DNA of 38,097 nucleotides from Longimicrobiales bacterium (GTDB lineage Bacteria; Gemmatimonadota; Gemmatimonadetes; Longimicrobiales; Gaopeijiaceae), in assembly GCA_028822645.1 (NCBI GenBank), contig JAPKDG010000018.1, forward strand, positions 1-38,097. Reading direction: 5' to 3'. A program made the position numbers and the translations under genes. The notes beneath the pieces were generated by a model. It saw only the letters and a program-made list of their open reading frames with translations, was not told where the DNA came from and did no database searches. Positions within the stretch are counted from its first letter, which is position 1. Each line of letters starts with the position of its first letter. Below, one piece after another: positions 17,901 to 27,500 of the stretch.

Positions 17901-18743
17901 TCACTGAGTGGCCCGTCCACGTTTACGACCACGAACAATATACTTGTTGGAAGCTTTTTTCTTGTGTCTGGTTTTGATGCCTTCCTTCTTCCCCCAAGGA
18001 GTAACGGGCGGGCGACCTCCCGATGTCCGACCTTCACCACCACCATGGGGATGATCGACTGGATTCATCGCTACTCCCCGTACCTTTGGGCGACGACCAC
18101 GCCACCGACTAGCTCCTGCCTTACCTAACGTCTGAAGATTATGCTCAATATTCCCCATCTGACCAATAGTCGCCATGCAATCTTTGAATACTTGCCGCAC
18201 CTCCGTCGAAGGCAATCTAAGAGCTACATATTGGCCCTCTTTAGCCATCACCTGAACTCCAGCCCCAGCCGAACGAGCCATCTGGCCACCCTTGCCCGGC
18301 TTCAATTCAATATTATGTACCATCGTACCCAACGGAATTCGTTCGAGTGGCAAAGTATTGCCAATCTGAATATCAGCATCCAGGCCGGAAACTACAGTTG
18401 CTCCGACTTTCAGCCCACGAGGATGAAGAATATATCTCTTTTCCCCATCAGCATACTGGATCAGAGCGATATTGGAACTTCTATTTGGATCATACTCAAT
18501 AGCAGAAACTCTACCAGTAATCCCAAACTTATTCCGGCGAAAATCTATCTTGCGATACTGACGCTTATGCCCGCCGCCTCTTCTCCTAGAGGTAATCCTT
18601 CCATGGTGGTTTCTTCCTCCAGACTTCGACAAAGGTTCCAATAGAGATTTTTCTGGAGCTTTTTTTGTCAAAATATCCGAATTGTCCACAACCGACCGGA
18701 AGCGAGTACCCGGAGTTATCGGTCTAAATTTTTTAATAGCCAT
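17901..18743 (-). CDS. rplB: 50S ribosomal protein L2
   Basis: A 280-residue L2, one of the most conserved large-subunit proteins and close to the peptidyl-transferase centre. [15 protein letters not shown] at 56-70, the OB and SH3-like domains, and the signature [13 protein letters not shown] at 226-238 with His231 (the residue matching the E. coli histidine linked to peptidyl transfer) are all present. It starts 2 nt before the rplW stop boundary on the transcript, so the two are closely coupled. The length is about normal. Confidence 0.99.
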   Translation of the reverse strand: MAIKKFRPITPGTRFRSVVDNSDILTKKAPEKSLLEPLSKSGGRNHHGRITSRRRGGGHKRQYRKIDFRRNKFGITGRVSAIEYDPNRSSNIALIQYADGEKRYILHPRGLKVGATVVSGLDADIQIGNTLPLERIPLGTMVHNIELKPGKGGQMARSAGAGVQVMAKEGQYVALRLPSTEVRQVFKDCMATIGQMGNIEHNLQTLGKAGASRWRGRRPKVRGVAMNPVDHPHGGGEGRTSGGRPPVTPWGKKEGIKTRHKKKASNKYIVRGRKRGRATQ

Positions 18744-18745
18744 AA

Positions 18746-19057
18746 TCAGCCAGCCTCGTAGAATTCAATTCGATCACCCTCTGCCAGCTGGACGACCGCT
18801 TTTTTATAAGAGGCCCCCCGACCATAGTCTCTATTGGGGTTCATTCTACCCATCGATATTCTCTTTAGTTTACCTGGATATCTCATGGTCCGGACCTTTT
18901 TCACTTTGACATCCCATAATTTTTCGACCGCACTAGCGATTTCTATCTTGTTGGCCCTTTTGTCGACTATGAACGTATAAAGATTCTGTGTTTCCATTTC
19001 CCTGACTGACTTTTCGGTCACAACCGGAGTTTGGATTACATCGTAAAGTTCACGCAT
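18746..19057 (-). CDS. rplW: 50S ribosomal protein L23
   Basis: A 103-residue L23 at the tunnel exit, the main docking site of trigger factor. [51 protein letters not shown] and [17 protein letters not shown] are typical. I start at ATG 19057, which has AGGAG seven nt upstream; the ATG at 19063 is only one nt from that SD. Either way the start lies inside the end of rplD, so translation is coupled. Confidence 0.97.
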   Translation of the reverse strand: MRELYDVIQTPVVTEKSVREMETQNLYTFIVDKRANKIEIASAVEKLWDVKVKKVRTMRYPGKLKRISMGRMNPNRDYGRGASYKKAVVQLAEGDRIEFYEAG

Positions 19058-20021
19058 CGCCATTCTCCTGCTTTGAATCCTTGTTCAATGCCACCAGGCG
19101 GTTTTCGTATATAGACTTAGCAGTTTTGCGACCATCCCTATCTCTTAAACTTTCAATGTCAGAAACCGAATCGAACTCCAACAAAAAATCTGTGAGTTCC
19201 GATATGTTGGGGAGCTTAATAGATGCAGTATCGAACTTTGGCTTAGTTTGAATTGGGGCGGATTCCTCTTTGACCTCTGTGGTGAGTGGAGCACTAATTT
19301 TTTCACGCGGCTTACGAGGTTTTCGCCTTTTCATCGTAACAAGTTCTTCCTGGGATTCATCTGCCGAACTATCTCTCGAACGAGACAGACTGGCCTTTTT
19401 GTCGGCCTGAGAAGGTTCTGCCTCTTCGAGCGCTTTCTGTTCGATCAAAACAACATTGGCCCATAGAATATCGTAAACCGACTCTTGCCCAAATGGTCGA
19501 ATAATCACTTTCTGTAAATTACGACCTGACAAATAGATATTTTCCCTTTTTCCATTAGTTAATACCAGGACCTTACCTTCGATTCCAATATTAGACAGAA
19601 TCTCTTTCAATATTTTGGTTTTCGGCCTTTCAAAATCAAGTGTTTCGACCAGAGAAATCCTATTCCCCTGTGCTCTGGAATTGAGTGCTGATCGCCTTGC
19701 CAAAGCTCTCACTCTCTTAGGGACACGCTGACGCCAAGAATGGGGGACAGGAGGGAAAATAACTCCGCCACCCGTCCAGATCCCAGACCTTATAGTACCG
19801 GCGCGAGCCCTGCCAGTTCCCTTCTGTTTCCAAGGTTTCCTTCCTCCACCGGATACCATTCCACGAGACTTGGCTGCCCCAGTCCCTTTCCGCTGGTTTG
19901 AGAGGTAGGCTTTCACAACTTGATGCATGACGTCCTCATTAACCACACCGTCAAACAACCAGTCGGGGAGCGCCTGCTCACCCTGACTGGATCCATTAAT
20001 ATCATAGTAGGTAGCTTTCAT
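19050..20021 (-). CDS. rplD: 50S ribosomal protein L4 with long C-terminal extension
   Basis: About 323 residues, against roughly 200-210 for most bacterial L4 proteins. The L4 core (1 to about 203) is complete, with the tunnel-loop region GGGRKPWKQKGTGRARAG at 58-75, PKRVRALARRSALNSRA and the C-terminal VYDILWANVVLIEQKALE. Residues 204-323 are an extra tail: acidic/Ser-rich, then a basic cluster MKRRKPRKPREK (230-241), then SAPLTTEVKEESAP and a more hydrophobic part (ISELTDFLLEFDSVSDIESLRDRDGRKTAKSIYENRLVAL). In E. coli L4 also represses the S10 operon. ATG 20021 (MKATYY) is preferred to GTG 20030, which overlaps the rplC stop. Confidence 0.97.
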   Translation of the reverse strand: MKATYYDINGSSQGEQALPDWLFDGVVNEDVMHQVVKAYLSNQRKGTGAAKSRGMVSGGGRKPWKQKGTGRARAGTIRSGIWTGGGVIFPPVPHSWRQRVPKRVRALARRSALNSRAQGNRISLVETLDFERPKTKILKEILSNIGIEGKVLVLTNGKRENIYLSGRNLQKVIIRPFGQESVYDILWANVVLIEQKALEEAEPSQADKKASLSRSRDSSADESQEELVTMKRRKPRKPREKISAPLTTEVKEESAPIQTKPKFDTASIKLPNISELTDFLLEFDSVSDIESLRDRDGRKTAKSIYENRLVALNKDSKQENGDA

Positions 20022-20026
20022 GAGAT

Positions 20027-20644
20027 TCACTTCTGGATCATTAGGTAACTGTTTCTAGACCCTGGAACTCCCCCTTTAATGAACAAGAGATTGCGTTCCT
20101 CATCTATTTTGACGACTTCTAGATTACTGATACTGGTCCTCTTGCCTCCCATTCTTCCCGGCAATTTTTTCCCTTTTATCACTCGACTTGGGTCAGTTCC
20201 TGGCCCCATTGAACCCGGGCCTCGACCCCCAAAATGACCATGAGTTGCAGGACGGCCCGCAAAGCCATGACGCTTTACAACCCCTTGGAAACCCTTTCCC
20301 TTTGAGGTCCCGATAACCTTGACCGAATCCCCTGGTTCGAAAATATCCACGGTTAGAGCTTGGCCTGGTTCATACTCAACATCATTGTCAAGAGGAAATT
20401 CCCGAATCACCCTAGGCGCTGCGTCAACTCCCACTTTGGCCGCATGACCTTTTTCGGCCTTACTGGAACGATTTGCCTTTTTGCTTCCAAAGCCCAATTG
20501 TACCGCCTGGTATCCATCATTGTCCTGACTTTTTATTTGCAGAACAGCACACGGCCCAGCCTCTACTACAGTCACCGAGATAGCCATACCTCGATCATCA
20601 AAAACTCGGGTCATACCCACTTTTTTTCCAATTAGTCCAGGCAT
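20027..20644 (-). CDS. rplC: 50S ribosomal protein L3
   Basis: A 205-residue L3, an early assembly protein reaching the peptidyl-transferase centre. PGLIGKKVGMTRVFDDRG, the central SKGKGFQGVVKRHGFAGRPATHGHFGGRGPGSMGPGTDPSRVIKGKKLPGRMGG loop and the end LLFIKGGVPGSRNSYLMIQK are as expected. It lies 3 nt after rpsJ. Confidence 0.98.
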   Translation of the reverse strand: MPGLIGKKVGMTRVFDDRGMAISVTVVEAGPCAVLQIKSQDNDGYQAVQLGFGSKKANRSSKAEKGHAAKVGVDAAPRVIREFPLDNDVEYEPGQALTVDIFEPGDSVKVIGTSKGKGFQGVVKRHGFAGRPATHGHFGGRGPGSMGPGTDPSRVIKGKKLPGRMGGKRTSISNLEVVKIDEERNLLFIKGGVPGSRNSYLMIQK

Positions 20645-20647
20645 GAT

Positions 20648-20956
20648 TCAATCAACCTTGATTTCCACGTCTACGCCAGCTGGTAAATCCAGCTTAGTAA
20701 GAGCATCAACTGTCTGTGGGCGGCTGTCCACAATATCGATCAACCGCTTATGAGTCCGTAGCTCAAACTGCTCTCGGCTCTTCTTGTCCACGTGCGGAGA
20801 ACGCAAAACGGTCCAGCGCTCCCTTCTCGTGGGTAAAGGTACTGGGCCCTTCACAGTTGCTCCAGATTTCTGAGCAGTACGAACAATATCTGCGGCTGTC
20901 TGGTCCACCAAGTAATGGTCGAAAGCTTTCAATCTAATCCGGATTCTATCGCTCAT
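20648..20956 (-). CDS. rpsJ: 30S ribosomal protein S10 (NusE)
   Basis: A 102-residue S10, a 30S head protein that also serves as NusE, joining NusG to couple translation with transcription. [63 protein letters not shown] and the end [14 protein letters not shown] are diagnostic. ATG 20956 is used; the TTG at 20968 is inside the SD region (GGGGGTAGGA). It follows fusA by 23 nt, with no tuf between. Confidence 0.98.
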   Translation of the reverse strand: MSDRIRIRLKAFDHYLVDQTAADIVRTAQKSGATVKGPVPLPTRRERWTVLRSPHVDKKSREQFELRTHKRLIDIVDSRPQTVDALTKLDLPAGVDVEIKVD

Positions 20957-20979
20957 TCCTACCCCCAACTACCTGATCG

Positions 20980-23073
20980 TTAGTTAGTATTTGCATTGAT
21001 AATCTCTTCGGCTTTGCTATTGGGAACCTCTTCGTACTGCGAAAACTGCATAGTATAGACCGCCCTACCTTGGCTTAAGGACCTCAGGGAGGTCGCGTAA
21101 CCAAACATATCTCCCAATGGAACACTGGCGCCTATCACCTGCGCTCCAGCACGATCTGCCATCGCTCCAACTTTTCCTCTGCGAGATGACAGGTCACCTA
21201 TAATGTCACCCATATAATCCTGAGGCGTTACGACCTCCACGTCCATCATTGGCTCCAAGAGAACCGGAGAAGCTCGTCTCACTCCGTCCTTAATAGCCAT
21301 GGATCCAGCAATCTTGAAGGCCATTTCATTCGAATCAACATCGTGATATGAACCATCTATCAGTTCTACTTTCACATCAATAACTGGATAGCCCGCCAAG
21401 ACCCCCGTTACCAAAGCCTCTTTAGCCCCTTGTTCGACAGAGCTGATATATTCCCGAGGAATGGCCCCACCTTTAATCTTATCTTCAAAGACGAATCCAG
21501 CCCCTGGCTCCGCAGGTTCGATGTTGACAACAACATGTCCATACTGACCCCTTCCGCCAGATTGCCTTACGAATTTACCCTCGATTTTCTCTGAGCGAGT
21601 TCTGATAGTTTCTCTATAAGACACTTGAGGGCGACCAATGTTAGCCCCCACTCCAAACTCTCGCTTAAGTCTATCCACAATGATCTCTAGATGAAGCTCT
21701 CCCATTCCACTGATAATCACTTGGTTGGTCTCTTCATTCGTGTGGACAATAAAAGTTGGGTCTTCATCTGCCAACTTAACCAGTCCGCTGCTCAATTTAT
21801 CCTGATCCGGTCTAGTTTTTGGTTCTATGGCCACTGAAATCACTGGCTCAGGAAAGTTCATGGCTTCTAAGATTATTGGTGCGTCGGAGTGACAAAGAGT
21901 GTCTCCAGTTTTCGAATATTTCAATCCAACAACTGCTGCTATGTCTCCAGCAAAAATTTCGTCTCTCTCTTCTCTCTTGTTGGCGTGCATTTGGAGAATC
22001 CTACCCACTCTTTCTTTCTTATCTTTAGTCGCATTTATGACATAACTCCCAGATGGCAGAGATCCCGAATAGACTCTCACATAGGTCAGTTTGCCAACAA
22101 AGGGGTCTGTCATAATTTTAAACACTAAAGCACTGAAAGGAGCGTCGTCTGAGGCCTCCCTACTTTCCCGCCTCTCATCACTCTGCGGAACGTGACCTTC
22201 AATGGCCGGTATATCCAGGGGAGATGGAAGATAGTCGATGACTCCATCAAGTAGGGCGCGCACCCCCTTATTCTTGAAAGCGGAACCAGTAAATACCGGG
22301 AAGATGGCACCCTTGAGGGTTGCCTTTCTTATTCCATCGATGAGCTCTTCCAAGCTAAGCTCTTCACCGGATAGAAATTTTTCCATGAGTGCATCATCGT
22401 GCTCCGACACAGCTTCCACTAATTCTTCTCTGAGTACTGACACCTTATCAACCAGCGCATCTGGCACATCCGCAATTTCCACTGCAGAACCCAATTCTTC
22501 CTGATAGTACATCGCTTTCTGTCGCACAATGTCCACGATCCCCGTGAATGACTCACCTTCACCTAGAGGATACTGAACTGGAAATGCGTTTGCCCCAAGC
22601 CTGTCCCGCATCATTTCGACCACATTTTCGAAATCGGCTCCAGTTCTATCCATCTTATTAACAAAAGCTATTCTTGGGACCCCATACTGATCAGCCTGCC
22701 GCCAAACAGTTTCAGATTGGGGCTCTACACCACCTACACCACAGAAAACAGCAACAGCACCATCCAAAACTCTTAGTGACCTTTCCACTTCCGCCGTAAA
22801 ATCCACGTGCCCAGGTGTATCAATGATATTGATTCGATGCTCCGTACCGTGCCTTTCCCAATGACATGTAGTAGCTGCAGAAGTAATAGTTATCCCTCTC
22901 TCTTGCTCCTGCTCCATCCAGTCCATCGTAGCAGCACCCTCATGCACTTCACCTACACGATGAAGTCGCCCCGTATAATACAGGACACGCTCCGTAGTCG
23001 TTGTCTTGCCAGCATCAATATGTGCCATGATGCCAATATTTCTAAGAAGGGCAAGTGGTGTTTTTCTAGACAT
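20980..23073 (-). CDS. fusA: elongation factor G
   Basis: A 697-residue translocase GTPase. The G domain has P-loop AHIDAGKT at 17-24, switch I region with [20 protein letters not shown] and NKMD; domains II-V follow, with the domain IV region [15 protein letters not shown] and the C-terminal [20 protein letters not shown]. The length and motifs fit the main EF-G. It lies 213 nt after rpsG, in an unusually long gap that contains possible RNA structure, and the next gene is rpsJ instead of tuf. Confidence 0.98.
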   Translation of the reverse strand: MSRKTPLALLRNIGIMAHIDAGKTTTTERVLYYTGRLHRVGEVHEGAATMDWMEQEQERGITITSAATTCHWERHGTEHRINIIDTPGHVDFTAEVERSLRVLDGAVAVFCGVGGVEPQSETVWRQADQYGVPRIAFVNKMDRTGADFENVVEMMRDRLGANAFPVQYPLGEGESFTGIVDIVRQKAMYYQEELGSAVEIADVPDALVDKVSVLREELVEAVSEHDDALMEKFLSGEELSLEELIDGIRKATLKGAIFPVFTGSAFKNKGVRALLDGVIDYLPSPLDIPAIEGHVPQSDERRESREASDDAPFSALVFKIMTDPFVGKLTYVRVYSGSLPSGSYVINATKDKKERVGRILQMHANKREERDEIFAGDIAAVVGLKYSKTGDTLCHSDAPIILEAMNFPEPVISVAIEPKTRPDQDKLSSGLVKLADEDPTFIVHTNEETNQVIISGMGELHLEIIVDRLKREFGVGANIGRPQVSYRETIRTRSEKIEGKFVRQSGGRGQYGHVVVNIEPAEPGAGFVFEDKIKGGAIPREYISSVEQGAKEALVTGVLAGYPVIDVKVELIDGSYHDVDSNEMAFKIAGSMAIKDGVRRASPVLLEPMMDVEVVTPQDYMGDIIGDLSSRRGKVGAMADRAGAQVIGASVPLGDMFGYATSLRSLSQGRAVYTMQFSQYEEVPNSKAEEIINANTN

Positions 23074-23146
23074 TTATGCTTGGTTCCTATAACCGAATCT
23101 TGAATTTGTAATTTTCTCTCATCCCAATTCCTTCTAAATCATCTTC

Positions 23147-23171
23147 AAAAAAAGCAACCGCACGAGGTAAC
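23147..23171 (-). terminator. weak terminator-like element in the rpsG-fusA gap
   Basis: On the minus strand GTTACC/GGTTGC (23171-23154) with one mismatch and one G-U pair, and a 6-nt loop, is followed by seven T (23153-23147). It is about 75 nt before the fusA ATG. The stem is weak, so partial termination or chance are both possible. A stronger 5-bp CGCCT/AGGCG hairpin with a 3-nt loop lies just upstream at 23203-23191. The rest of the 213-nt gap has no gene. Confidence 0.35.
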
Positions 23172-23286
23172 GACACTAACCACATGAGCTCGCCTTACAG
23201 GCGTCCTGAAAACCCGAGCCTAACAGAGAATTTATTTCCCTATGATCTTCCAAGTCTCCCTTGGCACACCTTGATCGATCTACCCC

Positions 23287-23757
23287 CTACCAGCGATAGT
23301 GTGCAAACGCCTTATTGGCTTCCGCCATCCTGTGTGTGTCTTCCTTTTTCTTGATCGTTGCTCCTTCGTTACGGCTCGCTGCCAACAGTTCAGCCGCCAA
23401 TCTTTCAATCATAGTTTTTTCGTTTCTCTGGCGAGCATAACTAATTAGCCATCTTGTTCCCAGTGCAGTACGCCGATCCGGGCGAACTTCCATAGGTACC
23501 TGGTAAGTCGCACCACCAACTCTGCGGCTCTTAACCTCCAAAGAAGGTTTAGAATTAGTTAGAGCTTGCGTAAATACAGTCAGCGCTGGCTGTCCGGATC
23601 GCTCCTGGCAAATCTCCAGTGCGTCATAAAATATTTTTTCAGACAGGGATTTCTTTCCATCAAGCATTAAATTGTTGATGAACTTTGACACTTCAACAGA
23701 ATCATATTTGGGATCAGGTATAAGATCCCGACGGAACGCACTAGAACGACGGCTCAT
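23287..23757 (-). CDS. rpsG: 30S ribosomal protein S7
   Basis: A 156-residue S7, a primary 16S-binding protein of the 30S head. [67 protein letters not shown] and the end [21 protein letters not shown] are typical. In E. coli S7 represses the str operon by binding between rpsL and rpsG; here that gap is only 10 nt, so that exact site cannot exist. Confidence 0.98.
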   Translation of the reverse strand: MSRRSSAFRRDLIPDPKYDSVEVSKFINNLMLDGKKSLSEKIFYDALEICQERSGQPALTVFTQALTNSKPSLEVKSRRVGGATYQVPMEVRPDRRTALGTRWLISYARQRNEKTMIERLAAELLAASRNEGATIKKKEDTHRMAEANKAFAHYRW

Positions 23758-23767
23758 ATATTATCTT

Positions 23768-24139
23768 CTACTTAGGTTTTTTAGCTCCATACTTCGACCT
23801 GGACTGCCTTCTATCTGACACGCCCGAAGCATCCAAGGTACCCCTAACAACATGGTACCGAACTCCAGGCAAGTCCTTAACTCGTCCGCCCCTTATAAGG
23901 ACTATCGAGTGTTCTTGTAAATTGTGTCCTTCGCCACCTATATAGCTGGTCACTTCATAACCATTGGTTAATCGCACCCTGGCCACCTTCCGCAATGCAG
24001 AATTAGGCTTCTTGGGGGTCGTAGTGTACACCCTCGTACATACACCCCTTCTCTGTGGATTTTTTTGCAGAGCAGGAGACTTATTTGCCTTAGCTATCTC
24101 CTTGCGACCCTTACGAACCAATTGATTTATTGTCGGCAT
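23768..24139 (-). CDS. rpsL: 30S ribosomal protein S12
   Basis: A 123-residue S12 at the decoding centre. [54 protein letters not shown] and [23 protein letters not shown] are conserved; the lysines in TPKKPNS and GRVKDLPG, where streptomycin resistance arises, are wild type. ATG 24139 is the family start; the frame is open further upstream (to 24205) but that part crosses the terminator-like hairpin and has no family match. It opens the str genes after a 389-nt gap. Confidence 0.98.
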   Translation of the reverse strand: MPTINQLVRKGRKEIAKANKSPALQKNPQRRGVCTRVYTTTPKKPNSALRKVARVRLTNGYEVTSYIGGEGHNLQEHSIVLIRGGRVKDLPGVRYHVVRGTLDASGVSDRRQSRSKYGAKKPK

Positions 24140-24162
24140 AACCTCATCCAGCATCTTTGCGC

Positions 24163-24186
24163 AAAAAACCGCACCATTCAGTGCGG
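24163..24186 (-). terminator. terminator-like hairpin in the rpsL leader, candidate attenuator
   Basis: On the minus strand a perfect 6-bp GC-rich stem CCGCAC/GTGCGG with a 6-nt loop (24169-24186) is followed at once by six T (24168-24163). It ends 23 nt before the rpsL ATG. This is the form of an intrinsic terminator. It could end transcripts arriving from rpoBC, or act as an attenuator for the str genes. A competing hairpin (ATTCAG at 24194-24189 with CTGAAT at 24181-24176) would prevent it. Confidence 0.75.
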
Positions 24187-24236
24187 ATCTGAATCGAACT
24201 ACCAAGGCCCTGAGGCACTCGTTACACAGCTCTAAA

Positions 24237-24264
24237 AATTTAGAAGAACTTGAGAGACTGTCAA
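24237..24264 (-). promoter_or_regulatory. candidate sigma70-type promoter for rpsL-rpsG-fusA
   Basis: On the minus strand a perfect TTGACA (24264-24259) is separated by 16 nt from TAAATT (24242-24237), which matches 4 of 6 bases of TATAAT. A start near 24230 would give a leader of about 90 nt that includes the terminator-like hairpin at 24186-24163. The spacing and position make it the best promoter candidate in the gap, but it is sequence-based only. Confidence 0.5.
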
Positions 24265-24409
24265 CGGCAAGCGATGTCTGCGACCTACGAATCCGAGAAG
24301 TACTTAGCTTCTATAACTACGAATTGGTGGGATTTTATCCAATAGATCCAAGGGATATAACCTCTACAACCCCAAAACCACTAAGGAGACTTGCGTCGGA
24401 GAGATCCTA

Positions 24410-24450
24410 CAGGTGTAGTGGATTGTATAATATACAATCCACTACACCTG
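24410..24450. repeat. 41-bp near-perfect palindrome (two 20-bp arms, 1-nt centre)
   Basis: Arm CAGGTGTAGTGGATTGTATA (24410-24429) is the exact reverse complement of 24431-24450, with a single A between. It sits in the rpoC-rpsL gap, 78 nt after the rpoC stop. Neither strand has a T-run after it, so it is not an intrinsic terminator. As RNA it would form a near-20-bp duplex, which suits RNase III; as DNA it could be a dimeric operator or a small mobile repeat. I saw no second copy in the window. Confidence 0.9.
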
Positions 24451-24528
24451 CCACTAACTCTGTTCAACTAGACTTCAATCGTAGCCTTGAGAGACGAACC
24501 CACCCCTTAGGGCATGGGGCAATCGAGA

Positions 24529-27500
24529 CTAACCAGCTACCAGCCCTTCAGCGTCCGCAAACAAGCCTCCAGGATCAGTCAGCGGCAATATCTCTTCTTC
24601 GTAGAAAGATTGATCAACCACAAATTCAACATCTTGGAATCTGTGAACCCCCGTTCCTGCTGGGATCAGGTGCCCGATGATGATGTTCTCCTTAAGACCC
24701 CTCAAGTCATCCTTGGCCCCTCGAACAGCCGCATCCGTTAACACCCTTGTGGTTTCTTGGAAAGAAGCAGCCGAAACGAATGATTCCGTCGTAAGGCTGG
24801 CCTTTGTAATACCCAATAAAAGCGGTTCCGAGCGAGCTGGTTTCAGCCCCTGGTCCATCGCCACTCTATTGACCGCCCTAAATTGAGACCTATCAATATT
24901 TTCACCCTCCAGGACGTCCGTATCTCCTGGAGAAGTAATCTTCACCTTCTGGAGCATCTGCCTCACCATGACAGCAATGTGCTTGTCGTTGATCTTTACA
25001 CCCTGCAGACGATAGACTTCTTGAACCTCATTTAGAAGGTGCTCCTGAACCTTTCTCGGTCCCAGTACTTTTAAAATATCATGAGGATTGATGGGTCCTT
25101 CCGAAAGCTTATCGCCAGCTCGAACATGATCTCCTCCATGTGCACGCATATGCTTTCCAATCGGAACCAAATAGGTTCTTTCTTCTTCCGAATCCAATTC
25201 AGGAGTGACGACAACCTCACGCTTACCCCTCTTGATATCACCAAAGCTAACCTGCCCATCGATTTCAGCTAAAACAGCAGGGTCCTTGGGGCGCCTTGCT
25301 TCAAATAGCTCCACTATCCTAGGCAGTCCACCAGTTATATCTCGAGTTTTATACACTTCGCGGCCTATCTTGGCAATCGTTTCTCCAGGCCGAACTTCAT
25401 CGCCGTCGCTAACCAAGAGATTCGCACCAATCGCCACTATAAACTCTCTAAGAGATTCGCCTTTTTTTGTCTTTTTACAGATCTGTATAGTCGGATGTAA
25501 TTTCTTAGACCTGTCCTCTATTACGGTTGTTTGACGACGTCCTGTTGACTCATCAAATTCTTCCTGCATAGTCTGGTTGTCTACGAGATCAACAAATTTT
25601 ATAACCCCACCGACATCCGCAATCATAGGTTCCGCGTAGGGATCCCACTTGAATAAGATATCAAGCGCCTTAACCTTACTGCCTTCCTTTACCGCCAAAA
25701 TCGCGCCATAAGGGACTCTCAACTTACTCCTAACCTGTCCTTCAGAAGTCTTCAGGACTAGTTCCCCATCTCTAGAGGTGACTACATTGCTTCCAAAGTT
25801 GTCTTTATCATTTTTATCTTGATTCTTTACAACTGTCACACGCTCAAGACCAATTACAGCGTCGAATTTAGATTTTCTTTCTGTCTGAGCAGCGATCCTT
25901 ACAGCCGTACCTCCGATATGGAAAGTTCTAAGAGTGAGCTGAGTCCCCGGTTCTCCTATCGACTGGGCCGCCAAAATTCCGACCGCCTCACCTATGTCAA
26001 CCAGCTTCATAGTTGACAAGTTCCTACCGTAACAGAGCTGACAAAGCCCTCTCTTGGCTTCACAGGTAAGTGCCGAACGGATCTTAACCTCCAGGATACC
26101 AGCCGTTTCAACGGCTGCGGATTTTTCTTCTAGAATCAGCTCGCCTGCATCAATTATTTTTTCACCGTCTATTGGATCGTGAACTGCCTCCGCGGCGACA
26201 TTCCCCACTATCCTTTCATGTAAGGGTTCAATGATATCCTCGCCTTCTTTCAAGGCTTCCATGTCAATCCCCAATATCGTCCCACAATCCTCTTGGGTGA
26301 TTGTACAATCCTGAGCAACATCAACTAGTCTTCTGGTCAGATATCCGGCGTCAGCAGTTTTCAGTGCAGTATCCGCCAGGCCCTTACGAGCTCCATGCGT
26401 AGAAATGAAGTACTCGACAACAGAGAGGCCTTCTCTGAAATTAGCCCTAATCGGACTTTCAATAATCTCACCAATGCCACCGGTCAGCTTTTTTTGCGGC
26501 TTGGCCATCAGGCCTCTCATTCCAGCCAATTGCCTCATCTGATCTCGGTTTCCACGCGCACCAGAAGTCATCATCATGTACACAGGATTGAACCCGTCTT
26601 GCGATCGCTCTAGGCGGCTCACCATAGCCGAAGAAACATCGTTGTTAGCATGAGTCCAGGTGTCGATAACCTTATTATAACGTTCGCCATTAGAGATATA
26701 ACCACTGTCATACGCATCCTGAAAACGAGCGACCTGTTCGGTGGCTTCGCTTAAGATTGCTGCCTTCTCATCAGGAACTTCTAGGTCTGCTATTCCGACA
26801 CTCACGCCGCCCATAGTTGCATACCTGAATCCGAAATCTTTCATCAGATCCAAGAACTCCGTTGTCGCACTCAGTCCGACATCCGTGAAGCACTCGAAAA
26901 TTAAATCTCCCAATTCTTTTTTTCCGAATGTGTTGTTGTGAAAACCCAATACTGAGGGAATGATGGAATTAAACAACACTCGCCCAACTGTAGTGCGATG
27001 CCATGCACCCGAGTTAGTGTTTGCTTGATTTCCTTCAGGATTTTCGGAAACCCACCAATTACATATGCTCGAAAACTTAAAACGCCCAGAATCCAAACCC
27101 ATCTCTATTTCGGCGAATGAAGACATCCACGGAGCATCTTTAAAGATCTGTCCCAATTTTCTCTCTGCTTCGGACCTGACCGATGGATTAGCATTCTCAT
27201 TCGTAGCCACTACTTCGACATCAGAAACATCAAGTGTAGGTTTCGTCAAATAATAAGCACCTATTACCATGTCCTGTGAAGGAGCCGTCACTGGACGCCC
27301 ATTAGATGGCAGCAAGATATTATTACTGGACAGCATGAGCACCCTCGCTTCCAACTGTGCTTCAAAAGAAAGTGGAACGTGGACTGCCATTTGATCGCCG
27401 TCGAAATCAGCATTAAAGGCCGCACAAACCAGGGGATGAATCCGAATGGCCTTTCCTTCAACTAGTACCGGTTCGAAGGCTTGAATGCCAAGCCTATGAA

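Larger units (their letters stand above)
24140..24528. other. 389-nt rpoC-rpsL intergenic region
   Basis: This gap has no gene I can support. Reading along the transcript it holds the 41-bp palindrome, a stretch with no clear signals, a TTGACA-16-TAAATT promoter candidate, and then the terminator-like hairpin immediately before rpsL. It separates the rpoBC transcript from the str genes. Confidence 0.85.

Noticed and set aside
24140-24205. Longer rpsL starting at 24205
   Set aside because: The extra 22 residues pass through the terminator hairpin and do not resemble S12, which starts MPTINQL at 24139.
24426-24431. TATAAT as a -10 box at the centre of the palindrome
   Set aside because: It arises from the symmetric AT-rich centre, faces the plus strand where no gene follows, and has no well-placed -35.
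24410-24450. The 41-bp palindrome as an intrinsic terminator
   Set aside because: There is no T-run after the stem in either direction, and the stem is longer and more AT-rich than a usual terminator.
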